A stretch of 64,000 nucleotides of DNA from Neophaeococcomyces mojaviensis (lineage: Eukaryota > Ascomycota > Eurotiomycetes > Chaetothyriales), in the NCBI GenBank assembly GCA_030247915.1, contig JAPDRQ010000011.1, forward strand, positions 1 through 64,000, written 5' to 3'. Below are positions 53,425 through 64,000 of this stretch, in pieces. Below the pieces are notes generated by a model. It made no database searches. It saw nothing but the letters and a program-made list of their open reading frames with translations, and was not told the origin of the DNA. Position 1 is the stretch's first letter, and the number at the start of each line of letters is the position of its first letter. A program made the position numbers and the translations under genes.

Positions 53425-56400
53425 ATGGACGCAGCACTCTTCCCCGTTGGAACCTACGCATCATCACACGGCATCGAAGGCCTTGACCCCAACTCCTACA
53501 CAGCCCACAAATTGAAGCACGCCAGCCCGGAGCATTTGCATACAACAACTCAACGTTTCTTTATCGGTCCTATACCTGAAGGATGGCTCAACAGCAACAG
53601 GAAATCATGGTACAAACGCAGGCTGGAGCTGAGCTCGTACTCCTCCAAGACAGCCACTTTTACTGCTGCCTCAGGCCAGACCCGCCATCAAAGAACGACC
53701 ACTGGCTTAGACAGGTCGATGCAAGCACGCATGAGCCTGAGCTTTCCGCAGCCGGAGGATATAGAAGATTCTGGGAGTGAGCGTGGAAGTGAAGCACAGG
53801 ACACGGCTGAAGATGAAGACGATGAGAACGATGGCACATTTTATGACACCACAGAGCTTGAACCGGTGTCGACTGAAGTACAGCAACCGACTGCTGGCGG
53901 GGAAAGTGCTGGACTGGGACCCGCTGCGGGAGGTCCGTCGGAAGTCTCACCATCCAACATGAGACCAGTTGCATCATCCGAGCAGTCACCAAAGGCCAGA
54001 GGGAACAGTATGCGGGACTACCAGATCCGCGTGACAGGCGAAGAATCAGATGCAGAAGCTAGAGGACATAGCTTAGAACACAACCATATGTCAGCGTCGA
54101 ACACGGCAACTTCATCACTCATACAAAGTGGGTTCGACGGTCCAAACGACACTATCGATGCTGGGAGCCGAACGGCATTGTTACCTGAGCGAAGCTCTAG
54201 CACAAGGCCTCCCAACTCAAGAGACGGCAAGAAGTCTCTCAAACAACACGAACCAGCTCCAATGACCTCCCACTCGAACGAAATGCCCCCACAACTACGT
54301 CGCGGCCCGTCCGAAGGTGTTCGATTCAAGATCACCGAAGCAGTGGCCGATCGCCAGAAACGAGTCGAGGAAAGAGCTGATAGAGCGCGAAATCGGGTCG
54401 GCAAGAAGGTTAGTGGGAGGCAGACACTACAAGAGGGTACGATCGTGAAAATGGAGAAAATGCTTGTGAAGGTCGATGTCACCATGCAACAAGTACCAGA
54501 CAATTTTGATGAAAATAGCAGTATGCAGCTGGAGACCAAAACAGTGGAGAAATGGCGCGAGTTCATGGTCGTGGCTCGGAAAAGCAAGAAAAGTGACGAA
54601 GATGACTTCCGCCTACAATTTTGGAAGACAAGAGTCATTCCAGAAATCGATAATGATTCTAGCGGTAAGAAACCGACACGAGAGATCAAGCTAGTGAGGA
54701 AGTCGACACATGTCAATTTGTACTCCTCCTTAGACAAGACTGTGGTCATTTGGCATCCCTATAAGAAGGGGGCGAGAATTGTTGTTATGAAGACCGAATC
54801 GACAGCACATTCTGTCGAGTGGTACAGCTTCCTAAGAGATGCTCTTGGCTGGAGGAGACTGGGCAAGCTGCAAGTTTCAGTGCCGGATCTCGGCGTATCT
54901 CTGCAGATTGACAAGCCCTTCGAGAACTTGGAGAAGGCAGGCATGGACGAGGAGGATGAGGAAATGGCCATCAAAAAGGTAGAAGAAGCCGAACAAGCTG
55001 TAGCAGGCAAAATCATATCACAATGTATTGACATGCTCGAAGGCAATCCCGAGTGGACAAGTGTGGTTCATCAATGGCATGAAAACTACAAACCAGGTCT
55101 AGTATGGAAGCGGTACGATCGCTTGGAATGGATACATGGTGTGAACGAACAGAAAATGTACGGTTCAATGGCTATGCAGCATTCGTACGAGCTGGAGTTA
55201 CGACCAAAGGTGCATTATCCACAACAAACCTCTGGCTGGAAAGGAAAGGAGCACGATGAGCCACCACCTGTGGAAGGTTTCCTCATCCGTATGACCTCGC
55301 AGAAAGGCATCCACAGACGTATGGGCAAAACATTCTTCAAACGCCTCTACTTTCATACCCAAGACAACTTCCTGATTTTCAATCGACCTGCCGCCGCAAC
55401 ACCACCCCACCCGCCACGCCTTCAGACCATTGCAAGGTCTGATATCCCCAGCGCATCAGAAATCGTCGAGAAGACTCCTATGATGTTCGAGATTGAACCT
55501 TTCCCCCTCGACAATACCGACCCGGCCAATTCCAACAAACAGATCAAATGGCTAGCTTCCCATCAGCGCGACCGCATTGATCGCGCCGACCGTGAAGCCT
55601 TTGAAGAGGCCCGCCGCAATCTCGCCAACCTCACCTCCTCAGACGGCTACATAAATCTTACCCGCATTCGGAAAGTTCGGAAAATGCACTGGGGGACCGA
55701 TGAAGCAGATGAGACACTTGACAGTGGTTCCGACGTCGATTTTCACGAATCAGTACAGGACACCCACCGGTATGATGGCACAACCGACAAGATCGATGAC
55801 GACCGGATCTTCGAGCTTATTCTGGATAATGGCCTTGTTGTCCGCATGCAAGCCTACAACAAACAGACAAGAGATGAGTGGATCTCACGCTTGCGCGCCC
55901 TTGCGAAGTACTGGAAACTCCGCAAAACAGCCGATCTGAACACCTTTAAAGCCGTGCGCGCTACGAATCTTCAACGTCTAAATATCGACGAGGATATAGA
56001 AGCCGAACTTGGCCAGTTCGGGCATAAGTGGGAGGTGACCAGGTCCGAGGCCTCACCACAATTGTACAATATCTGCAGTATTGCATCTTGCCGCACAATC
56101 ACGCTCTCTGGCCTGCTATATCGCAAACCGCGCCGCCACGGCACATTTCACCGCTGCGGTGTCATCCTGACTGGTGGGAAGATGTTAGTGTACCAATCGA
56201 CTCTGAGGAAGTCGAGCGGGGCACAGGTTCCTAATATTCACCAAGACAAGCAGGAAGTCATTGATCTAAGAGGTAGCTATGTTTATTCTGGTCTGGTGGT
56301 GGAAGAAGATTTACTATACCAAAACAGGACATTCGATGCCAATCATATGGGAACCATGGCGAGTTTGCCACGCGTATGGACTGAAGATGGATGGACAAGC

Positions 56401-56754
56401 AGTGACGTAGACTCTATGACATGCTTTGTCATATGGCAAAATAGAAGAAAAGGATGGTTCAGAACGGCTGGTGGGTGGTTTGGACCTAGCGATGACACAG
56501 CACAGACACAAGATGGTCAGGGACAGGCTGATGGCAGCAATGAGGCACGAGAACGAGCTCGAGGCCGGAAGAGAGCGAAGCTAAAGCGGGTCCGTCAGCT
56601 AGGTGTTCCAGGAAGGGGTATGGTGTTCAAATGTCGCAGTCGAGCAGAGCGGGATCTATGGGTGCTTAACTTAGGCATTGAAATCGAGAGGCTGGTTGAG
56701 CGGCAGAAGTGGGAGGACGAGGAAGCAGGTGGAGAGGTTAGGCTGGCCGGTTAG
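53425..56754 (+). CDS. SPO71-like PH-domain protein (sporulation/meiosis)
   Basis: An intronless gene of 1109 residues. The N-terminal family signature is FFIGPIPEGWLNSNRKSWYK at about 46-64. Residues 90-340 are acidic and disordered. A PH-like unit occupies about 345-475 (VKVDVTMQQVPDNFDEN, then EWYSFLRDALGW-like end). A split PH domain spans about 616-832 (VEGFLIRMTSQKGIHRRMGK to RDEWISRLRALAKYWK), and another spans about 891-1092 (TLSGLLYRKPRRHGTFHRCG to RAERDLWVLNLGIEIERLVE). SPO71 in yeast binds the prospore membrane and recruits Vps13 during spore formation; relatives in filamentous fungi are related to Mug56. The domain assignment is from motif shape. It neighbours two further genes of interest, RPE1 and MER3. 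Confidence 0.85.
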   Translation: MDAALFPVGTYASSHGIEGLDPNSYTAHKLKHASPEHLHTTTQRFFIGPIPEGWLNSNRKSWYKRRLELSSYSSKTATFTAASGQTRHQRTTTGLDRSMQARMSLSFPQPEDIEDSGSERGSEAQDTAEDEDDENDGTFYDTTELEPVSTEVQQPTAGGESAGLGPAAGGPSEVSPSNMRPVASSEQSPKARGNSMRDYQIRVTGEESDAEARGHSLEHNHMSASNTATSSLIQSGFDGPNDTIDAGSRTALLPERSSSTRPPNSRDGKKSLKQHEPAPMTSHSNEMPPQLRRGPSEGVRFKITEAVADRQKRVEERADRARNRVGKKVSGRQTLQEGTIVKMEKMLVKVDVTMQQVPDNFDENSSMQLETKTVEKWREFMVVARKSKKSDEDDFRLQFWKTRVIPEIDNDSSGKKPTREIKLVRKSTHVNLYSSLDKTVVIWHPYKKGARIVVMKTESTAHSVEWYSFLRDALGWRRLGKLQVSVPDLGVSLQIDKPFENLEKAGMDEEDEEMAIKKVEEAEQAVAGKIISQCIDMLEGNPEWTSVVHQWHENYKPGLVWKRYDRLEWIHGVNEQKMYGSMAMQHSYELELRPKVHYPQQTSGWKGKEHDEPPPVEGFLIRMTSQKGIHRRMGKTFFKRLYFHTQDNFLIFNRPAAATPPHPPRLQTIARSDIPSASEIVEKTPMMFEIEPFPLDNTDPANSNKQIKWLASHQRDRIDRADREAFEEARRNLANLTSSDGYINLTRIRKVRKMHWGTDEADETLDSGSDVDFHESVQDTHRYDGTTDKIDDDRIFELILDNGLVVRMQAYNKQTRDEWISRLRALAKYWKLRKTADLNTFKAVRATNLQRLNIDEDIEAELGQFGHKWEVTRSEASPQLYNICSIASCRTITLSGLLYRKPRRHGTFHRCGVILTGGKMLVYQSTLRKSSGAQVPNIHQDKQEVIDLRGSYVYSGLVVEEDLLYQNRTFDANHMGTMASLPRVWTEDGWTSSDVDSMTCFVIWQNRRKGWFRTAGGWFGPSDDTAQTQDGQGQADGSNEARERARGRKRAKLKRVRQLGVPGRGMVFKCRSRAERDLWVLNLGIEIERLVERQKWEDEEAGGEVRLAG

Positions 56755-57201
56755 TAGCAGCTTTTTTCTACTGCATGCACTTCAGATTTGCGGCTTCGAA
56801 AGTTTATGGCCTATTGTTTTTGCGGTACATCAGTACGTGCTACCAGTGGTTCATAGGGAAGGGCATGTATAGCAGGAAACAGGCATTAGTACATGGCACA
56901 AACACACAATTAATGATATTCTTATTCAACAACCGAATCCACAAGGATTCTTGCTCTGTTTTCGCCAACACGTCAAAACTAGCCTGCCATGAAACACGAA
57001 CGACTGTGCGGCTGCATCTTGTACAGGACAGGAGCTATGTATGTCCCCAAAGCATCTTCCACCCCGATGGTTATGTATTCGTCAACCAACAAGTCAAATC
57101 CAAGGCTCTTACCTGGCATTCATACTTAGGGTGCGCCTGCATGCAACCAACATCCTCCTTTTCTTCCCCTTACACCTCTTTCCCTCCTGTTTCTTGTCGT
57201 C
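56755..57201. other. Convergent intergenic region
   Basis: 3' flanks of the SPO71-like gene and the epimerase gene meet here. Pyrimidine-rich sequence is present from 57150. No gene is seen. Confidence 0.5.
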
Positions 57202-58353
57202 TTACAGCTTCCCACCCTTCCTCTTCTCGACCGCCTCCCTCAACACGCTTATCACCTGCGCCGGATCCTTGGCTCCAAACACCGCACTCCCCGCCACAAT
57301 CACGTTCGCACCGGCCTCGGCCGCCTGATCAATCGTGCCTTCGGCCAGGCCACCGTCAACTTCGATGTTCAGATTGGGGTATTTCTGCCGCAGTGCCGTG
57401 ACTTTCGGTAGTTCGCTTGCCATGAATTTCTGGCCGCCGAAGCCGGGGTGGACGGTCATTACTAGGACCATCTGTGCATGGTTAGTAAGTCAGAAGCCAC
57501 GTTGGCAGCTGCAGGACCGCATGATGAACAAAAGGTAGACTGGGTTTTTTGGTAGGGCAAGAGATGGGGAAAGCAGATGGTGGTAATTGCGTTTTGTAAG
57601 GGTAGGGTGTAAAACAAGAGGGGCTTGTTCGACTTACGTCCGGTCGTTCTATGTCGTTTCCATTGTCCAGAATGCCCCAAAGTACGTCGACGCTTGTCTC
57701 GGGCTTGATGGCAATGCCGGCTTGCATGCCCAGTTCGTGGATGTATCGGATCAAAGACTTTGGTGTGCATTTTTCAGTTGTGTCTTTGTCAGTCGGTTGC
57801 TTTGCAGCGACGGAGGAAATGGCCGCTTCGTAATGGAAGCAGTACATGTCTGCGCCGGCGTCGCGGAAGGACGAAGCCCAACGCATTGGCTACTAGCAAG
57901 CAAGGCCGTTAGCAAATGACTGTTCCCTGCCTCGATTTCATCGTCATGTATAGTGCTGCATTCGCATTCCCATTTGTCTCCTGCTCTTCGCCAAACTTAT
58001 CAATCTTTCGTACTTGGTTTTCCAGCTTCGATTCCTTCAAAACACCCTGCTGCTGCGGCTGCTACTTGGTGATAGATAAGAGTGGCGTGACTGCGCAATG
58101 GCTTGCATACCTCCATAATCATCATATGACAATCAAACGTTCCGTTCCCACCCTTCTCCTTCGGTCTCTCCACGTGAGGTCTCAGCTTCCCGACTACAGA
58201 CGCACCAAATGTCATGTTCGGCACAAAGAATCCGTCCATCACGTCTAGGTGTAGCCAGTTTGAGCCCCAGTCCATGGCATCACGGCATGCTTTGCCAAGT
58301 TCGGCAAAGTCAGCGGAGAGGACGGAAGGGTTTATGATTGTTGGGGGTGCCAT
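57202..58353 (-). CDS. RPE1: Ribulose-phosphate 3-epimerase
   Basis: Three exons are inferred (58111-58353, 57638-57889, 57202-57471) with introns of 221 and 166 nt, all phase 0, giving 254 residues. The enzyme interconverts D-ribulose 5-phosphate and D-xylulose 5-phosphate in the pentose phosphate pathway in the cytosol. Motifs are INPSVLSADFAELG, the metal-site strand HLDVMDGFFVPNMTFG with Asp ligands, FDCHMMIMEPMRW across intron 1, HPGFGGQKFM, the catalytic-Asp loop NIEVDGGLAEGTIDQAAEAG and the phosphate-binding segment VAGSAVFGAKDP. The length is slightly above yeast Rpe1 (238) because of an insert with KQPTDKDTTEKCTPKSL. These introns are much longer than others in the window. Confidence 0.96.
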
Positions 58354-59642
58354 GGTGTGCCACGGATTTGGCGGAGGAGGGAAAGTTGTTGGTTTGGAAG
58401 AAACGCAACCCTTTCGGCTGGGAAACAAAAGCAAGAAAGCAAATATATGTGCGGAAATCGGCAGAGCAAAGAAGTAAACAATACGTCTTGCGAAGGGTTG
58501 CTTATCGTTTATTTTCTGCCCGCATAACATTGTAACATGACGTAGATTGTGATTGGAGGGGCATTTCGGTGAAAGCTCCTCCGAGTCGTGGTAAGCGAAG
58601 CATCAAGCAAAATAGGGGCCCCAAATGGTAGTGGCCTGGAACTGACAATATATTGTGCCTTCCTAACTCTGAACTGTTAAATAGAAAGAACTATCCTGTA
58701 ACGAACGTGCTTGAGTAACCTTGCTGCTGTTTAGCAGGCCAGAAATTTCATTTTTCAGTTCATTCACGATCTTGTACAAATGTCCATCCTTCACCAAACC
58801 CAACAACGTAATGCTTCACTTTAAACACCTCCATCCAGGCGGCCCTAATAAAATATTGATAAGTTTAGGTCAGGACCGTCTCTAGCAGCACATTTACCTC
58901 TCTTCAGTCTTCAGCAATTTGCCTAAAACATCAAAACCCTATCATCTCCTTCTCCCACTAGAATCACCCATAGACATCTGGCCCAACCCGATGAACAGGG
59001 ACATCAAAAGTCGCGCTTGGAGCTGGTTGAAACCGGTACATTTGACACCCAAGTGTTCAAGTCCTGCTCTCTGAGCTTATTGAAGGCAAGTTCCTGTTCG
59101 CCAGAGTAGACATAGCCACCGGATGTATTTACCATACGTCTAGCTGGCATGACTGATCAGAGTTGCTTGTATCCTATTTCAGGCTTTGCGCAGGCTGGAT
59201 TAGAGCAGCTGGCAGTATTTCTCGGGACATGGTCAACTGCTCAATCATATTTCACTTGATCCGAGTCTCCCTCAGTATCTCGAGAATCATGTGATGATGC
59301 TATTAGTCAAGGTAAGAGGCTATCTATGCAGCAGTCGAGGAAGGTGCTCACTTAGGTTTCCGTAGCTTGTGTGACGGCAATCCTGCTTCTGACCAACCAT
59401 TGGCTCAGCCATCTATCGTCGGTGTGAGATACGGTTTGAGGAGAGAACACACGCTGATTTGGCGGTCTTGTGGTCACTCCGATGCCCAAGGAGCTGGATG
59501 ACAGAACACATGCATGAGGCTAACTGCAAAGAAGACACATTCAAGCACAGTCTTCATGGTATCAAGCATTCAATGGCATATGGTAGTCGCAGATTGGAAT
59601 TGTCAAATAGCAATTGATCGTTTGCTATATCCTAAGTTGGCA
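58354..59642. other. Intergenic region
   Basis: 1.3 kb between the epimerase promoter and the 3' end of MER3. I see no coding or RNA feature; the composition is mixed AT-rich. Confidence 0.5.
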
Positions 59643-62600
59643 TCACTCCTTATCTGGAATGACCTTAATGAACCAAAAATTCTCATATGTCAGATACGGA
59701 TCGTTGAGATCGTCCCAGCATTTTTTCTGACCTTCGATCCATAGTCTTCGTTTTCGCTCCACTTCTGTTTCACCTGGCAAGAAGCCATCTTTAGCCCCGC
59801 CATCGGAAAGAGCCCTCTGTGCGACTTCTTCCTCATCCTGAGATTCTTTGACTGCGCTAGCATTGGCAAAATGTTGTTGCCCAGCAGGAATGTGTGGCGG
59901 ATTCGGTAACTGACTGTTGAGTGATTTAACTTCATCAAGGTCGAATTCTATATCAAAGTCATCGAACCCCATGCTATAATCATCACCCGCAGACAATGTA
60001 ACATTTCGCTCGGTCAGACCTTGGCCAGGGCTGCCGCTGTCACTGTCAGTCAGGAGCGTGCTCTTGTCGGCAAGAGATTGATCTGCAGGTTGAGCAGCAT
60101 GAGGAGAGTCAATGACCCGGGAGTTAGTGTTTCCTCCACGTAATACTGTCTGCTTCGGCTCTGGCTGACGACCATCCGCCGTATTGCGTTTGCTTGCTTT
60201 ACCTTCAATGCTGTCTGTAAGACTTTCAAGGATTTGCCAATCGTAATCTTCAGGATTGCCGAGTTCTGATGGACAAAGCTTGTCACTCAAATCGACTCGT
60301 AGAATATTCTCGACACCATTTCTAGCTTTCGTTGCGAGCCGCAGGTTTGACTCAGCCTCAACAATGCTGGAGCTGACTGTGTTCAATCTGCTTCCCGTAG
60401 TACACTTGCTGGCTACCTCACCGTTCTTAGTGTAAGGCTTGGACCTATGCAGCAGTGAGTTAATGGTACCTTCCGGCTTGCACCCTTTCTTTGTGTTTTT
60501 CTTGCGCCTGCTTTCCTGCTTCGCGGTATCGCTATATGGGTGAGCATCATCTTTCTTACGCCGTTTGGTAGAGGTCTTCCTCTTAGAACCTTCCTTGCAA
60601 CAAAGATGCTTACAATCTATTCCCTTATCGTTGCATGCGTGCCTGCAAGAAAAATTTCCATTTGATAGTTGAATTGGTTCGTGACAATGATCTTCTCCAT
60701 CAGTCGAGTGATGAGTATTGCTTCGCTTCCGGGTCACTTCGCCACTCAACCCATCGTCAACTTCAGCCATGATATCATCAATATCCTCGACGACCTCGAT
60801 TGATGGGACTTGGACCGCCGCCAACAAATCTGAATCAGCAAGTCCCCCGTCTTCAAATTCGTCGGTGTGGGCCGACGCTTTGATATTCATCGTAGGTGTT
60901 TCGAACGCTAATGGTGGCGTGCTTTGTTTTGGTGAAAACCATGAATTCGGACAATCGATTGGAAGCTCCACGAAGCGATGAGTGCCAGCAATGTCGTCAC
61001 ACATGATGTGGCATCTCAGTTTCGAAGCAGGTTCTTTAACCAGGGCCGTTAGAAGGAATTCCTGGCTGCGTTGCAGCTGTCTTGGGTTGAAGCGGCGGAA
61101 GTCGATGAGTGCTCCGGAGGATGTCTCACACAGATGTAGGATGCTGAACTGCTTCTTGTTGAAGTATAGTGGGGGATTCTTATTCACAAACCCAATTTCA
61201 CATTGAAGCTTGATCTCAACGCCTTTGTAGTGTTTACGCTTCTTGTCGGCCTCCTTGGCTGAAATGTGTAGCATAGGGAACGCTGCAACCTTCTTGGCAA
61301 TCTCAAGTCCAAAAGGCGGGTTCTTGCTTAGGATTAATTCGATTCTGTGAGGCTTTGTATTGAACAGAGCATCGAGGCTCTTGATCCCAGCGGCGGCAAG
61401 CTTCCGGGTATAGACATCACCAATGCCGGGTATCTGCTTCAGCTGCATCACCGTGTCGTCCCAGACTCCTGCAGCAATGCTACGAGTCAACTCAAGGGCA
61501 CTTTGGGTTGCAAAAGAGTCTTGTTTCTGCACAAGTACATCAACGAGACAGCGAATCAAACGTTTGCAATGACCGATAACACGGTTGGTGTCCACGAACA
61601 GCTGTCGAACTTGACCAGCGGTTATCTTGACTTTGCTTGTCCTCTCAATCGGTATACTGCCAAGTTTAGCTTGGATAATCAAGGAGACTTTGTGCTGTGG
61701 GAGAGCCAGGTCGACTTGAATAGGATATCGGGTCTCATTTGCTTTATTAATCTCTTTGAACATTGTCTTGTCTCCTTGCCTCATTCGAAGGTCTCGAAAC
61801 TCAGCAGCTTGTGCAAGCGTCGACAGTATGTCAGAAACCTTCGCTTTAGTAGGCACTGCAATAAAGGTCTTCATCGTATCGAATTTGACACAATACCGTG
61901 CCATTGCATCACCAAACTCTGTGCATTTGAGGTGACCACAATCGTGCACCAGGCGAGCGTCCTGTAATAGATCCAGGTCTTTTTCACACCAAGCCAAAAG
62001 AGCGTCGTCAGAATTGTTGAATTTTCTGGCAGGGTCAATGTCGTAGTAGTCCGGGTTTTTCTGCAGTCTGATATAGAGGAAGGTGCTTTGTAGCCATTGC
62101 TTTGCAGACAGCCGGCTGTTGATCGTGCCAATACTAATCTCTGCATTGAGGTGCTCGATCAAATTTTGGTGCAATGAGCTCTCCAGGATCTCTTCACCTG
62201 CGATCATGGTTTCATACTTCTTTGCACGTTCATTCTGGCACAGAATGACGGCGCACGCTTCAGTCTCGAACTGTGGTCGTCCAGCTCGACCAAGCATCTG
62301 CATGACCTCCAAGCTCGAATATTCTTGCAAGCCACTGTCGCTGTACCCGAATGTACCTTTTAGAATGACCAGATAACAAGGCAAATTGACGCCCACTGCC
62401 AGGGTTGAAGTTGAGCAGATAACGTTGATGTTAGCATCAAGAAAGCCCTGCTCAACAGCTTTTCGATCAGCTGGGCTCAACGATGCATGATGGAACGCAA
62501 CTCCAGCAGGTAATGTTTTCTGCAATTGGTCATGCTCAGCATCGACAGTCCTGCTCGGTCGATTCCAGGCACGTTTCGCTTCAGCCAACTCAAACCACGA

Positions 62601-64000
62601 CTGAGCAAGAGCATTGGCTGTCTTTTGTGCTGACTCCTTCGTTGCGCAGAACACCATGACAGGCTTCTTCTTGCCGTAGCGAACAACCACTTCATGTATC
62701 TTTTGCGTTAATGTATTGTCGAAAGCCCAGGGATTGTAAGTACTCTGGTGACCGAAGACATACTTCTTCAACTGCACAGGCCGAAAGGTGTCATCAAAGA
62801 CCTCTCGTTTTGCAGGTAAGTAACGAGTCTGCTCGTTCAACGTCAGCCAGGTTGCAATATCATCAGAGTTCGGGATTGTTGCGCTAAGAGCAATGAAACG
62901 TATGTTGCAACCAACGGATTTCATCCTGGACACAATGGCTTCCAATGTCGCTCCACGAACATCTTTGAGGATGTGAACCTCATCAACCAGGAAGAGCTTG
63001 ATCATCTCCATCAATCTGGAATTGTCCTTCCACTTTCTTGTGACACTATCCCATTTTTCTGGTGTCGTGATAATTATGCTGGCGGTTGAAACGTTCCGTA
63101 AGTTCAAAAAGTCAGTATCTCCAGTCAATTCGGCGCACTGAATACCAAATATGCCAAATTTCTTCTGCCAGTCACTATGTCTTTCGTTGCACAGAGATTT
63201 AGTTGGCGCTTGGTAAACAGCCTTTGCCTTGCCACTCGAAAGCTGATCGACAAGCCTGAGTATGGCCAGTTCCATAATAACAGTCTTGCCACTTCCAGTA
63301 GGTGCAGACACAACAAGATTGTCATCCGATCCGTATGCTGTAGGGAAACATTTTGATTGAATTAGATTGAAAACAGGAAATTTGAAGAGAGTCCTCTGCT
63401 TATCAGGTAGGTGTGTAGTTGGCACAATCTCAATGCCTCTCAGAGTCGGTGTAGTCGTTGTGTTTGGTTGCACGACTTGCAAGTCTTGAATACCAAAACC
63501 AGGCCTGGGACTTGCGCTCTGGATGTCTTTCTTCTGCAGATTCGCAATCCTGTTTCCAAATGCATTTCTTGGTTGCAGCGAAAATGAGTTTGCTGCAGTT
63601 TGCTGCCTCTTTTGCCATATAGAGGCCGTTGGGCTCGAGAACGGGTTCACGTCAGAGGATGTCGAAGCATTGCCCAGTGGTGCCTCGACATGAGATCCTT
63701 TAGAAAGTTAGTACATTAATTAAAGTCAGATGTAGTACAAGACCTGGCTTGATCGGTGTGGATTGATTTGACGGATGTGAATTCAGGACGTCCTGCTGCG
63801 GCAGAGCCACCCTGACCGAACCCTGAGTAGCAGGCCATTGTCCGACGAAATTTGTCTCAGCAAGAAGCTTGCGATCTGAAGATGGTCAGTGAAGCCCAGA
63901 AGGTCAAGTGAGACACTTACCAAAATCATCGAGAGGAGTCTCCTGATCCTGTTCGTTGTCGAGGGATAAGCGCTGCACTTGAGATGTTGTAAGATCTTGG
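59643..64000 (-). CDS. MER3: Meiotic DNA helicase MER3/HFM1 (5' end outside window)
   Basis: Visible exons are 59643-63697, 63744-63875 and 63921-64000 (partial), with introns of 46 and 45 nt. About 1,420 residues are seen and the start lies beyond the right edge. A Ski2-like helicase core has Walker A SAPTGSGKTVIMEL, motif II LFLVDEVHILKD, SAT motif FIALSATIPN, motif VI QMLGRAGRPQFE. Winged-helix, helix-hairpin-helix (LKQIPGIGDVYTRKLAAAGI) and Sec63-like regions follow. MER3 unwinds recombination intermediates and promotes class I meiotic crossovers. The C-terminal 480 residues are acidic and disordered and contain a Cys/His cluster (CRHACNDKGIDCKHLCC) known as a zinc-binding feature of family members. 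The last exon join (CCAG|GTCTTG donor) is weaker than typical but frame-exact. Confidence 0.93.

Overview
This is a gene-dense nuclear DNA segment from a filamentous ascomycete (Pezizomycotina). The evidence is the set of recognisable orthologues (NOP16, CUL1, PNS1, SRF1-like, HET-C2/GLTP, IMP2, SPO71-like, RPE1, MER3/HFM1), short spliceosomal introns (mostly 45-60 nt, with GTAAGT/GTATGC-type donors), and fungal families such as DUF4188, YjlB-like cupins and S10 carboxypeptidases. A dothideomycete-like fungus is my best guess, but that is inference from protein style only. There are 22 intact or partial protein genes, 1 degraded gene, no convincing tRNA or rRNA, and no recognisable transposon.

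Layout. 0-3.3 kb: an FAD monooxygenase beside a frameshifted medium-chain dehydrogenase relic, which looks like a decayed metabolic gene pair. 3.6-8.7 kb: NOP16, then a long non-coding stretch, then a nuclear HhH-GPD DNA glycosylase with a probable 5'UTR intron. 9.3-13 kb: two secretory-pathway genes, a serine carboxypeptidase and an unusual secreted protein built from GLAERQ/GIAERQ hexapeptide repeats around a 12-cysteine core. 14-20.4 kb: housekeeping genes (CUL1, cupin, SRF1-like membrane protein, mitochondrial K+/H+ exchange protein). 21-33 kb: a dual-specificity-phosphatase-like gene, a large orphan protein, an SH3BGR/thioredoxin-fold protein with an acidic tail, a PAP2 lipid phosphatase-like protein, a glycine-zipper low-complexity protein and a MysC-like membrane ATP-grasp protein. 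33.8-37.4 kb: the choline-transporter-like PNS1 and a DUF4188 protein. 37.5-49.6 kb: gene-poor, holding two F-box-like or orphan genes and one C2H2 zinc-finger gene. 49.7-64 kb: dense again, with the mitochondrial inner membrane protease IMP2 (long C-terminal extension), a GLTP gene with an apparent GC-AG intron, a SPO71-like PH protein, ribulose-5-phosphate epimerase, and the meiotic helicase MER3 running off the right edge.

Most genes look like independent housekeeping loci, not a single pathway. The strongest candidate for something undescribed is the hexapeptide-repeat secreted protein at 12.35-13.04 kb. It reads as an array of 16 [E/K]RQ processing sites flanking a cysteine core. The orphan MysC-like ATP-grasp protein with a changed metal-binding motif is the second. 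All exon models come from reading splice signals and frame continuity by eye; none has transcript support.
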